NCBI GenBank assembly: GCA_029582165.1
Contig: CM055887.1
Location: forward strand, 14,734,190-14,798,189
DNA length: 64,000 nt
Direction of reading: 5' to 3'
From: Portulaca oleracea
Lineage: Eukaryota > Streptophyta > Magnoliopsida > Caryophyllales > Portulacaceae
Shown: positions 44,727-55,800 of the stretch, piece by piece
How the letters are laid out: each line of letters starts with the position of its first letter
Numbering within the stretch: the stretch's first letter is position 1
Notes under the pieces: model-generated
The model's input: the letters and a program-made list of their open reading frames with translations, nothing else
Databases searched by the model: none
Told to the model about the DNA's origin: nothing
Made by a program: the position numbers and the translations under genes

Positions 44727-46816
44727 ACACTCCCACACAAAGGTTTGCTCGCCCTGAGCAAAGTAAAGCAAAGAAAGAAAATAAATCAAACTATCCTAAC
44801 TCACTTTGTAGGAATCACGGTTGCATTTAGCGTATGCAACAAGCTCTTTAAACCCTTTGGCAGCCCAAATGGACGAGGAAGGTCTCGTGAGGGTTTATAG
44901 CAACTATATTCACAAAAGCCAAAGAAAAAGAAAGGAAAAAGAAGAAATAAAAGAAATAAAAAGGGTTACAAATACAATTAAACACCCCCTCAGGCTAACC
45001 AATCAAACACATCAATCCATCAAGCAAATACCAAGATCAATCTGGAAGAGAACAAAATCAGGTAAAATAGATAAGTAGAGAGAACAAGTACTTTAGATGC
45101 GAAAAACCGCCAACACACTTAAGATGAATGTAAATATGCGCGGTTGGTTATGGACGTAGGCCAGTCAAAAGAGCAAACCTCACTTTAGGATAAAAATTGA
45201 ACGCTCAAACACTCAAATTTGAATGTGTATGTGGGTTTTTCTCATACTCAGACCAAAAGTAACAACCTACCATAGGCTTGGTAAGAATCTCGCTCTCCAC
45301 TGCTAGTATGCAAATACACAAGTGACAATCAAGAGGACTCTTTAGGGTTATAATGAGGCATAGGTTAGGGGAAAGGAGTGGTAATATTTGGGTATAAGGA
45401 GTTTAAAGAGCCATGCTTGGATTGATATTAAAAAATATCAATGTCAACTCACCTTCTTGCTAAATTTGAGCAAGAACTCAATTCTCCCTCATTAATATCG
45501 AACACCTTATCAAATTTCTTTTGATAGGTCAAAGACTTTCAGAACTTTCAATTGAATCTCCGTAATCACCCTTTTCTCTTTTTCTTTTTTTTCTTTTTTT
45601 TATTCTATTTTTCTACCTTTTTTTGGTGGGTGATCAAGGGAGAAGAAAAACATAAAATATAGCTTTGACCTTACTATATGTCAAAAGAACATCATAACCA
45701 ATTGTCTAACTCATAATAATTGGGATATGTAATGTGTCCCAATTCAATTAAAATCAAAACTACACCCCCAGTATCTCAATTCCATTCACAGCAACACCGA
45801 ACCAATTTTCCCTCCCGAAATAATGAATTCTCAAACATCCAAGCTAGGCAAAGGGTAGGAATTAATAAAGGCTATGGCTTGTATTGTTAGGGTTTCATCA
45901 CAAAAAGAAAGGTAATCAAAGGCTAGGCAGGGCTAAAGAACGGTAATAATATTGTTAGGGAGGCTGTTTGGCTATGTAGTTTATTTAATAAAGAAAAGAA
46001 TGCCTCAATCATATTGTCACAATATGTAATGCAAAGATGCAGTCTTAAGCAAGATGCAAAACAAGTTCTAGAGGTGCAACTAGTGGTGGAGTCACTCAGG
46101 AAAATAAAAGAATTGATAAAAGTGATCAATTTATACTTTTAGGCTATGTGGACTTACGGGATAGGGCTCATTCAACTAAACCTAACCCAAAGATTTGTGG
46201 CACGCATATTTACACTTACTAAGATAGTCAAAGTAGTTAAACACACTATTCATTACTTGACTCAAAATCAGAAGATTTGCAAATTCAGTTTCAAAAACTT
46301 TTAAGTTCTCAACCAAACTTTTCAAGGTGAAGCAAGACAAACTGAAAGTCTAATCGATTTATAAATCATCACCGAAGGTGTTCCGGACAGGCTAATCCTA
46401 ATTGATAAAATTTTTTAAAATTTCGCCTAATTTCAATGATAACTGAAGTTGTTTCTCTCCAAAAACTAGTAAGGCACTTGTGCCACCCCACTCCCACACA
46501 AAAACTCTACAATGTCCTCATTGTGAATAAGGCGACACCACACAAAAGAAAAAGCACTCAAAAGAAAAGGAGAAACACAAGCCGACATGCATGCCACCCC
46601 CAGTCCCACACAAAAAGGCCAACAACGCCCTCATTGGAAACAGAAATAGAGATAAGCACACCAAAGAAAATCAAGAAACACACTAAGAAAAATAAAATAA
46701 ACTACTCACTATATTAAAAAGAAAAGGAAGGATATTACCTGGTTGGGTACTGAGTGTACCCAAATAATGAAATCTCAGAATAATTAAACCCTTTAAGGAG
46801 CATCAGCCACTCCATC
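44727..46816. other. Internal non-coding region of the gag-only element
   Basis: About 2.1 kb between the Gag-like frame and the 3' LTR, where pol would be in an autonomous element. No pol motif is seen in any frame. Confidence 0.6.
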
Positions 46817-48325
46817 TTACCTCAAGATATCAGGTATCATCTCAGAACCATTCAACGCCCGTAGTAACAAGTCATGCATTCTTGAATGCATCTCAGAGTG
46901 GTGAACATAAGAGCACAATTTCAAAGGTACATCAACAAACTTCAGTGCTCTCAACAGTTTATCAAAAGCCTTAGAAAAGTCATAGAATTGACGGACTACA
47001 GGAATATACACAACTTTCCTAGGCACCTTAAAAGGAGACATGACAAATGATTCCTCCCATCGACTTGTAAATGGAGATTGGGTATGCAATTCAACGGGAG
47101 GGGGCAATACAATACACTCCTTGACTTCATCATGGACAGACTTGGATGCAAACAACGACTCATAAAGCATATCACCATCAAAAATATCATTGTCACAAAC
47201 CAAGTTCAAACACTTAGGATCAATCCCCAAAGACTCAAGTTCATCATCATAAGATTTCACATTATTTTCAATAGATTCACAGGAAATGGTAGATAATGCC
47301 TGATTAATACAATGATTCTTAATGAAAGTGAATAATTCAGTATCAAGCACATACTCAATCACAAAGGATTCAATTTCACTCTCAACAAGATCATGTTCAG
47401 TTACATCACAAGTATCATGGCATTCATTCGACTCAACCTTTTCTTCACACAAAGGCATGGACATTAGTGTGGACAATGGTTCATCATCTAACATGTCTTC
47501 ATCAAGTTCAACATCATCACACACAGAATCAATAATTTTCTCATGTTCTCTAGATGTGGCTAAGGATTTCCTAAGCTCAATACATGCAAAAGTAGGTTTG
47601 TTATAGTAGTCATCACTCATCATCCTCATCATAATCATACAAAGAATAATCAACATGCATTTCAGGACTCAAAGATGATGAATGTTCTACTTCAACTATC
47701 GACTCAACCACTGGTGAAGAAGAAGTTTCTACCCTACGACTAGTCTCATGTAAAAATGCACGCGTGTATTCAGTCATTTTCGCACACATATCATTCATCT
47801 TCGCACACATGTTAGCTCGAAAATCATCTATTTCAGCTTTCAAACAAGAATCAGAACTATGACACGACGAATCACAATATGAGTACAAAGGATGAGACTC
47901 AACAACGTCACAAGGGGGAAGATCATAAGAGTCTTCTACAATCTCCCTACCACAAGATTGATCATTAAAATATAAGGGATAATCACATGATTGTTCAGTT
48001 AGGGTCTCAGAGGGTGGTGCAAAATTTGAAATATGGGGGCCATTGGAAGAATTTTGTTGTTCAGATTCATAAGTATCCCTAGACAACCATTCAAGAAACT
48101 CCAACGCCTCATCTTCTCCTAAATTAGAAAACCCATAATATTCTAAGAGATTACGAGTTTCATAATTTACACCCTCAACACAATACCCAAGATATCTAGT
48201 GTATCATGTAAGATACCATATGATTCACATTGAGAAAGATAATCCTGTAATCTTGCAAAATATCTCCAAAATATTTCTTGCTCAAATTGTGGAACCCTAA
48301 CATCAGTCTTAACTTTTTATTATTA
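46817..48325 (-). pseudogene. Gag-like protein of the non-autonomous element, frameshifted
   Basis: Minus strand. The upstream frame, without its own ATG, reads VPQFEQEIFWRYFARLQDYL then SQCESYG (about 48290-48205). After a frame change it continues GVNYETRNLLEYYGF and EALEFLEWLSRDTYE (about 48175-48070), matching the layout of a plant retrotransposon Gag helical core. The 163-codon frame ends at 47613 in DEDDE; a second shift joins the 279-codon frame (47656-46817), starting effectively at YYNKPTFACIELRKSL. The remainder is very acidic with VLPPPVELHT and FDKLLRALKFVDVPLKLC near the end. No zinc knuckle. Together about 500 codons. The first part's Gag assignment is from general resemblance; the acidic C-terminal part is unrecognised. 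Confidence 0.6.
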
Positions 48326-49092
48326 TTTTTAATTATTTTTTTGTTTTCAATTTTTATGTACACATTTTTTTCTGAATTAAATTACAACTAAGAAAGCAGT
48401 AAACTATTTACACACAAACCAATAACCTAATTTGGGGTTTCCTAAAAGTAGGGTTGTCGTATATGCAAGGATGGTGTGTCAGGTTAATAGGGAATTGGTT
48501 TGATAGGGTTTCAAATTGCGAAAAAGCAGTAAATAATAATAAAACTAAACTAAACAGGAATTGAAAATAGTAATTACTAAAGCAAACATGAAGCGAAAAT
48601 TAAAAACCTAATCTAATCAAACACGAACTGGGAATGAATTAAGATGAACACTTAGAAAAATCAATATCATGCAAGAACTAATAAAAAGAGACAATTAAAT
48701 ATTAATCAACTAACAACCTAAATTGCAGGGAAGAAAATTATACTACTAGGAATGCGAAATAACGAATTAACTAACAAAATTGAAAGATTCGATGAAATTA
48801 AGGGAAAAGAGTATACCGATAGTCTTCTCTTCACTTTACCTCCCCTTGCTAGCATCACGAACTCTCCCGAACAAACAAAAGTCGTGATTCGGATTACTAA
48901 GAATTCCCCAAATCCTCACTTGGAAGGAGAATTTGTGAACCCTTAGTCCTCCTCTTTCACTAAAAATTGGAATTTGGTTGTGAACTAATACTAATAACTC
49001 GAAGTAACAAGACTAGGAAACAAAAAGCGATAAGAACGAGAATTAAAAACTTGAATTGAACGAGTGAATTACAATCGAAGAATAACGGTAGC

Positions 49093-49385
49093 TGTAATGC
49101 CCCGGCCCCTCCCGGGCCGCGAAAATTACCGATAATTGCTTCAAGGATCGCTGACTGGCCCCACAAATCACCACGAGTCTTTCCAGCGTGCTTCGTCCTC
49201 GCTCACACGTTGCATGGGAAAAATTCCCAGGAGGTCACCCATCCTTTGACTACTCCTAACCAAGCACGCTTAACTGAGGAGTTTCCAACGGATGAGCTAC
49301 CATAAAAGAAGGTGCACCTTGGTGATATGAGTAGTCGTTTCAATCCTTTTAAGCCACACTTTAACCATATATCCGGGGTGTTACA
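49093..49385 (-). repeat. Cassandra LTR 1 (3' LTR) with 5S rRNA-like segment
   Basis: 293 bp, TGTAATGCCCC to GGGGTGTTACA on the plus strand. The 5S-like segment at about 49229-49286 (minus) contains CTCAGTTAAGCGTGCTTGG and GGATGGGTGACCTCC, the A-box and C-box parts of the 5S internal promoter. Confidence 0.93.
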
Positions 49386-49519
49386 ATCACCCCACTTAAG
49401 TGCACAACGTCCTCGTTGTGCCACAATACACTCCAGAATCTTTGCCCTGCTAGGTGACTGCCCATGGCTCTCCCGTCCATTAGCGCAGCTCACGGTCGCG
49501 GGTCGGCGCTGATACCATC
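49386..49519 (-). other. Cassandra internal region with primer site and polypurine tract
   Basis: 134 bp. The minus strand carries TGGTATCAGCGC next to LTR 2 (tRNA-Met-type primer site, 49506-49517) and AAGTGGGGTGAT next to LTR 1 (polypurine tract). No coding capacity. Confidence 0.88.
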
Positions 49520-49812
49520 TGTAGCGCCCCGACCCCTCCTGGGCCGCGGACATCACCGATAACTGCTTCAAGGATCGCTGACTGGCCCCACAAATCACCA
49601 CGAGTCTTTCCAGCGTGCTTCGTCCTCGCTCACACGCTGCCTGAGAAAACTTCCCAAGAGGTCACCCATCCTTTGACTACTCCCAGCCAAGCACGCTTAA
49701 CTGAGGAGTTTCCAACGGATGAGCTACCATAAAAGAAGGTGCACCTTGGTGATATGAGTAGTCGTTTCAATCCTTTTAAGCCACACTTTAACCATATATC
49801 CGGGGTGTTACA
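49520..49812 (-). repeat. Cassandra LTR 2 (5' LTR) with 5S rRNA-like segment
   Basis: 293 bp, TGTAGCGCCCC to GGGGTGTTACA. The 5S-like segment is at about 49657-49713 on the minus strand. Very similar to LTR 1. Confidence 0.93.
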
Positions 49813-50054
49813 ATACTCATATCACCAAGGTGCACCTTCTCTTATGGTAGCTCATTCGTTAGAAACTCCTCAGTTAAGCATGCTTGGCTGGGAGTAGTCA
49901 AAGGATGGGTGACCTCCTCGAAAGTTTTCCCAGGCAGCGTGTGAGCGAGGACGAAACACGCTGGAAAGACTCGTGGTGATTTGTGGGGCCAGTCAGCGAT
50001 CCTTGAAGCAGTTATCGATAATTTCCGCGGCCCGGGAGGGGCCGGGGCGTTAAA
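49813..50054 (+). repeat. Third Cassandra LTR, inverted and 5'-truncated
   Basis: 242 bp on the plus strand, starting at the ACTCATATCACC part of the LTR and ending GGGGCGTTAAA (the usual end TTACA with one change). The 5S-like segment is at 49862-49918. It shares the right-hand target duplication with the whole insertion. Confidence 0.92.
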
Positions 50055-50782
50055 GTAGCAAAAGCAAGAAAAACGATGAAGTAAACCCTAGAATAATAAT
50101 GCTAAGAATGAGTAAACCTAAAAGAACAACTATGATCATTCTCGATGAAAATAATTCTTATTTCTGACTCGCGGCGGCTAGGTCTTTTTATAAGCAGTGA
50201 GTGAAAAACACAGCCAGCGTTTTGTATTCCGTCTTTGAGTTTTCCATAGAAAAATGTACGCAGCCAGTGTTTTAAAAACGCTGCCTGCGTTTTGTATTAC
50301 TCGACCTTTCTCACTTTCTATCTCAGGCGCTGCCTGCATTTTAAAAACGCAGCCAGCGTTATTGTCTTTCCCTCACTCTTGGGCAGGATCTAGCGCGATT
50401 GGGCCGCTTCCTTTAATTCTTCTTCTCATCTTCTTTTCAACTCTCCAATTCTCTCTTAAACTTTCATCTTTTCTCTACTTTTTTTCACTTCTCTATGAAT
50501 TTGGATTAAGATCTGCAAATCACACTAACTTTTCAATCAAGTGAAGAAATCCCAACAAAAAATACTCAATTTACGGTCTTAATTCGGCTCAAAATGAGAC
50601 CGAACAATACAACATGTTGAACATTTTGATATTATTATTTATATTCTCAATTGAATCCATTAAACCAAAAATAATTTTCTTTTAAATTGTGAATTTTAAG
50701 TGTCGCCCTCGAGCTTACCACCAGACCGTGTGCGGCTTTAATACCTTAATTCTTTGCTAAGGTCACCCTCTTTGCCCATTAA

Positions 50783-51064
50783 CGCCCCGTTCTTTTATGC
50801 GGTAGGTTACGGTGCGGTACCATACCGTACCATACTCTTTAATTTTCCACCACACTCCACCACACCACTCTACAATCATTATCAATATATCTATTCATTT
50901 TTCTACCTCCTCATTTTTCTCCTCTACTTTTCACATTCTCTCTTAACTTACCCCACCTACCACAACTTTCACCACAACTCACCACACACTTTTTCAAATT
51001 CCACCATACCGTACCGTACCGCACCATTACCACACCGCAACCAGCCGTATAAAAGAATGAGACC
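50783..51064. mobile_element. Harbinger-type MITE, CCGTTCTTTTATG family
   Basis: Ends CGCCCCGTTCTTTTATGCGG and (reverse complement) GGTCTCATTCTTTTATACGG; TAA at 50780-50782 and 51065-51067. Interior CCACCACA-rich as in other copies. Confidence 0.85.
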
Positions 51065-51067
51065 TAA

Positions 51068-51463
51068 CACTCTGCTTGGGAGGGGAGTTAAAATAGAGAG
51101 TATGGGTTCATAGGAGTAAAGGAGGGTGAGGGTATGGAAGGGTTCATAAGGGTAACCCACTTACCCCTGTTTGGGAGAGCAATTTGGAGAGTTCATGAGA
51201 GTAAAATGTTAATTGACATATTTTCCCTTTCATATTATATGTAATTCAATATAATACCCATACATGTGCTCTAATACTCATTCTCTTTCTACTCCCCCCC
51301 CCTCTCTCTTCTATCTCTCTCCCGAACTTAGCCCCCAATAGACGTCATCCCTAGTGTCTATCTCCATGTGGAATTGGTTTACCTAAAATTTTTTGTATCA
51401 CTATAATGTCATTTGTAACTTCTCTTAGTTTTGCCAGGTTCCACGTCTTAACATCACCGTGAC
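51068..51463. other. Spacer, no gene
   Basis: GC-poor with a C-rich run near 51293. Two phrases resembling (C)TGTTTGGGAGAG suggest another decayed MITE, not resolved. Confidence 0.35.
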
Positions 51464-51529
51464 AAATGAACAAAAGGTCATTTGCAAATGAACAAAAGGT
51501 CATTTGCAAATGAACAAAAGGTCATTGGC
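51464..51529 (+). repeat. Three tandem copies of a 22-bp unit
   Basis: Unit AAATGAACAAAAGGTCATTT plus GC, three times in a row; the last copy has one change. It is just upstream of the copia remnant. Confidence 0.95.
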
Positions 51530-51589
51530 AAAGCATAGATGGGCTAAATCCAAATCTCGGCATAAGTGATGATGCACAAATTCAGGGTG

Positions 51590-54500
51590 TCGTGTTGCCT
51601 CCTTAATATATATGCATAAACATGGCTATATTTCTGTGAAGGATTATTGGACAAAAATAATACTAACTTTGGGGGTATTGGTCGATAATAATACAAACAA
51701 TTTTGTTGGACACTAACGGTACCAACTATGGACCTATTTTCCAGCAATAGTACACGACCGAACTGGTAGGTTTCTTACCACGCAGAAAGATTATATATCG
51801 CCTAATTGTTTGAGCTAAAGACCAGAGTAAGTTGAAAAAACGTAAATGATCATTTTTTTTTGCTAATTAAGCAACATTAACAAACTTTGCTATACAATAA
51901 TGTAAAAACAACAATTTGATTGTTTTCTGGATAAATTAATCAATGCTTCTTAGATGGCAAAAAAAATTGGCGGTCGACATTTTTTCCACTTGCTCCAGCT
52001 TCAAACTCACACAATTAGGCGACGAGTCGTCTTTTCATCGAGTTAAACACCTATCATCTTGGCCGCGTACTACTGCTGGTAAATAGATCCATAGTTGGTA
52101 CCACTAGTTTCCAACAAAATTGTTGGTATTATTATCGGCCAAAACCCCTAAAGTTCGTATTATTGTTGTCCAATAACCCTTCTGTGAATGATAAAATCAA
52201 GAAAGATAAGTGTGAAATTCGTATTCAAGCAAAGATCACTAGAAAACATTTACCTAAGGCAGAAAGGAAAACTGAAATTCTTGATTTAGTTCATTTTGAT
52301 ATATGTGAATTTAATGGCATGCTAACTAGAGGAGGTAAACATTATTTTATAACTTTTATTGATGATTTTTCAAGATACACTTAATTATGTGTATTTAATG
52401 AAACATAAGGATGAGGCGTTTGATTTATAAGGCTAAAGTAGAAAACCAAAAAGGAAATAACATTAAGGTTCTTCGAAGTGTTAGAGGGAGGGGGGAGGGA
52501 GAATATTTTCCTAGTGAATTTGATGATTATTGTGAACAATATGAACTTATAGATAAAAAAAATAGCCCCTTATACTCCCCAATAAAATGAGTTGGCAGAA
52601 AGGAAGAATCATAGCTTAGGAGAAATGGTTAACTCCATTCTTCTAAATTCTAAATTGTCATTAAATTTATGGGCAGAGGCTCTACTTACAGCATGTCATA
52701 TCCACAATAGAATTCCATCTAGGAAAAGGAAAATATCTCCATATGAGATGGGGAAAGGTAGACAACCTAACTTAAATTATATTAAAGTGTGTGGTGTCTA
52801 GCCTTTTACAGAGTTCTTGATATTAAAAGGATAGAGCTCGATGTATAAGGAGTGTATAATTTGTAGGATATGCTCAAAACTCAAAGGCATGCAGATTGTT
52901 AGATTTACAATCTAATGTCATAATAGTGACAAGAGATGTTGAGTTCTTAGAAGATAAACTTTGTGTTGATCCTGTTGAGCATACTACAAGCACTGATGTG
53001 GCACAATCTTTGCCACATGAGGACGTTCCTGAAATTTTCGGAACTAAAAACAAATCTTGTGACTCCCCTACAGAGCCTATAAGGACTCAAAGAGTTAGGA
53101 AGGAGAAAAACTAGGGCCATATTTCATCTCCTTCCAAGTGACATTGTTCTTAGTGGAAGGAGATAGGAATAAGGTCACTAATGAATTCCCATGATTCTTC
53201 ATATTGAAGAAGAAGAGGATCCAAAACCTTGTAGTGAGGGAATGACTTCTAGAGATTCAAGTTTCGGAAAGAGACAATAGATGATGATATGAACTTAATA
53301 TTATCTAATAATAATTGGGTTCTCACAGATTTGCCTCCTAGGTCCAAACCCATTAAATGCAAAAGGGTTTTATGGAAGAAAAGGAACACATATGGGTCTA
53401 TACACACCTTTAAGGCTAGCTTGAAGCCAAAGGGTTTACTAAAAAAGAGGGAATAGATTATTTTGATACCTAAGCCCCTGTAGCGAGAATTTCCTCCATT
53501 AGGACATTGATAGCTTTAGCATCAATACATGGAATGTATATACATCAAATGGATGTTAAAACAACATTTCTGAATGGTGATCTTAATGAAGAGATCTATA
53601 TGGAACAACCCGAAGGATTTGTTCTTCCTGGAAATGAGAGAAAAGTATTCAAATTAATTAAGTCATTGTATGGACTCAAGCAAGCGCCTAAAAAATGGCA
53701 TGAGAAATTCGATGAGACAATTCTTGCTAGTGGTTCATACATAACAATGCCGACAAATGCATTTACTCCAAGTTCACTCAGAACTATGGAGTTATTATTT
53801 GTCTTTATGTTGATGACTTATTAATTTTTGGCACAAATAATAGGCATTGAAGAGACAATAAGTGTTTGTCTTCAAAATTCAAAATGAAAGACTTGAATGA
53901 GGTTGACACCATTTTAGGTGTTAAGGTGAGGAAGCATAGTGGGGGCTATGCTTTAAATCAATCCCATTATGTATCCAAGATACTAGATAAATTTCAACAT
54001 CTTGGGATAACGAGACAAATATGCCTTATGATACTAGCATGAAGCTAGTTGAAAATCAAGATAGGTCAGTGGCACAAGTTGAGTATGCAAATGCCATTGG
54101 AAGCTTGATATATGCTATGCAGTGCACAAGAGTACAAGACCTGATATTGCTTATGCTGTGTGCAAGTTATCAAGGTACACAAGTAAACCTAGTACTATGC
54201 ATTGGAAGGCCATAGCTAGAGTACTTGGTTACTTAAAAAGAACTAAAGACTAGGGAATTTTCTATTAAAATTTTCCTGAAGTCTTAGAAGGTTATACAGA
54301 TGAAAGTTGGATCACTAGTGCAAGTGACAACAAATCTACAAAAGGGTGGATATTCACCCTTGGTTGGGGCGCTATTAGTTGGGTGTCAAAGAAACAAACT
54401 TGCATATCTCATTTAACTATGGAGGCTGAGTTTATAGCCTTAGCTACAACAGGAAAGGCAGCAGAATGACTTAAAAATTTCCGACTGGATATAGAGTTGT

Positions 54501-55279
54501 GTCAACAACCGATGTCATCTGTTTCCTTGTATTGTGATAGTGAAGCTACAATGTCTAGAGCATACAACAAAGTGTATAATGGAAAATCTAGACATATTAG
54601 CTTAACACATGGTTATGTAAGAGAACTCATTATGGATGGATTTATTTGCATTATTTATGTTAAGTTTTGCAACAATTTGGCATATCCTTTAACAAAGGGT
54701 TTGTCAAGGGATGTGGTGAAAGGTACCGCAACCAGAATGGGCTTGAAACCCTTCTTTGAAGTTAAGTAGTGATGGAAACGCAACTTTACTTTACTGAAAA
54801 CTAGATTTAAAGTTTAATGGGTAATAACGAGTTACTATAAAACTTATGGCACTGAGAAATGTATTTAGTGCATAATTGCTACAAGTAAGGAGGATGAGCA
54901 TAACTCTTAATGAAATCTTAGTCCAAGTAGCTAGGACATGGTTAGAAGATTTCACCTATATGAATAAAGAGGTGGTGCCGCCTCTAACAAGAATGTTGAT
55001 GGTTTATTGTTGTAATTATTCAGGAAATCAGGATGAGCACATGGCCTTAATAGTGCTAAAGCAATCTAAGTCTCATGTAAATTGAGATTGAGGTTATGTG
55101 TTTGGTATTTCCAATTTTATGTGAGAGTGTTGGTTTAAACAACTGGTCACTTAGCACCTTGTTGAAATTTAATCTGAAATACTTACACTAATTAGAGGTT
55201 TAAATTGAAATATACCTTTGTGTATTCATAACCCAAATTTAAAGGAAGATACTTATCAAATACAAAACTAGTGGGGGAT
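51590..55279 (+). mobile_element. Ty1/copia element lacking its 5' part (integrase to RNase H), decayed
   Basis: Forward-strand order: ASLIYMHKHGYIS (about 51596-51634), split by a Mutator-type MITE, then NDKIKKDKCEIRIQAKITRK (integrase zinc region, 52186-52245), RGGKHYFITFIDDFSRYT (52330-52384), AERKNHSLGEMVNSILLNSK (52592-52651). Reverse transcriptase follows: HQMDVKTTFLNGDLNEEIYM (about 53540), KSLYGLKQAPKKWHEKFDE, YVDD near 53805 in a shifted frame. RNase H: SRAYNKVYNGKSRHISLTHG (about 54556-54615) and PLTKGLSRDVVKGT. It has many stops and shifts. It is the same family as the copia at 470-3090. Gag, protease and 5' LTR are absent. Confidence 0.85.
51641..52179. mobile_element. Mutator-type MITE with perfect 9-bp duplication
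   Basis: TTCTGTGAA flanks both sides (51632-51640, 52180-52188). The arms (51641-51730, 52087-52179) are inverted copies beginning GGATTATTGGACAA and GGGTTATTGGACAA. Removing it restores the copia frame. No transposase. Confidence 0.93.
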
Positions 55280-55800
55280 TGTTGATAGTTTTAATTGGTA
55301 TTTGAAAGTAGAGAGAGTGGAATGTAAAAAGTCCCACATTGGTGGTGGAAGAAACTTTTCTCTAGTTTATAATGAGTACTACTTAGACTAATATATACTT
55401 AGTTAATGGACTTCGTTTGTGGGCTTTTGGCGGCTTATTAGGCGGCACTTAGCACTTTGCATGCTTGTGGGCGGTGCTGGAACATGGAATATATAATGGA
55501 CTCAAAATACACTATGTAGTTTTCATTTTATTATTTATTTGATTTAATTTAAATAAATAATTAATTATGAAATTATCCAGTAATTTGTTTCCTGAATAAT
55601 AGGAAGCAAAACTGCTTAGCCAACTGACAACCTCTCTCTCTCGTCCTTTACGTTATTTCACTCATAGAAGATATCAACGAATTCTTAGATTTACTCAACT
55701 GAGTTTCCATGAGGCTTGATTAATCCTGGAGAGATATTTACTGATTTAGAAAACATCTAAGTGATAGAGAACAAATAATTCATTAAAAACAGTGAATTCA
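55280..55800 (+). repeat. 3' LTR of the second copia (right end uncertain)
   Basis: Polypurine AGTGGGGGAT is followed by TGTTGATAG. The LTR probably ends before 55800, but no second copy is available to set the end. Confidence 0.55.

Larger units (their letters stand above)
49093..50054 (-). mobile_element. Cassandra TRIM element with an extra inverted LTR
   Basis: A standard Cassandra unit (LTR 49093-49385, internal 49386-49519, LTR 49520-49812) is followed without a gap by a third LTR in opposite orientation (49813-50054, lacking its first 50 or so bases). One perfect GTAGC duplication (49088-49092, 50055-50059) bounds the whole 962 bp, and excision restores the sequence seen in the other LTR copy (GGTAGCAAAAGCAAG). 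Cassandra elements are short non-coding retrotransposons whose LTRs carry a 5S rRNA-like promoter. Confidence 0.93.
43508..50606 (-). mobile_element. Non-autonomous gag-only LTR retrotransposon (LARD-like)
   Basis: LTRs 43508-44726 (3') and 48428-50606 (5', containing the Cassandra insertion) are homologous over their length. The outer flanks ATATA (43503-43507) and ATACA (50607-50611) form a 5-bp duplication with one change. The 3.7-kb internal region has a Gag-like frame but no protease, reverse transcriptase, RNase H or integrase. A polypurine-like GTGTGGGAGTGT precedes the 3' LTR on the minus strand. The inner end of the 5' LTR lacks the expected CCGAACA and no standard primer site is seen. 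A solo LTR of the same family is at 7009-8177. Confidence 0.8.
48428..50606 (-). repeat. 5' LTR of the gag-only element, interrupted by Cassandra
   Basis: Without the 962-bp insertion and one 5-bp duplication it is about 1.21 kb, equal to the 3' LTR. The 13-bp motifs lie at 50208-50220, 50258-50270, 50278-50290 and 50347-50359. Its inner end (48428) diverges from the 3' LTR end. Confidence 0.82.

Noticed and set aside
49862..49918. 5S rRNA gene
   Set aside because: The 5S-like segments (also at 49229 and 49657 on the other strand) lack the 5S ends and lie inside Cassandra LTRs with primer site, polypurine tract and target duplication, so they are promoter relics of the retrotransposon.
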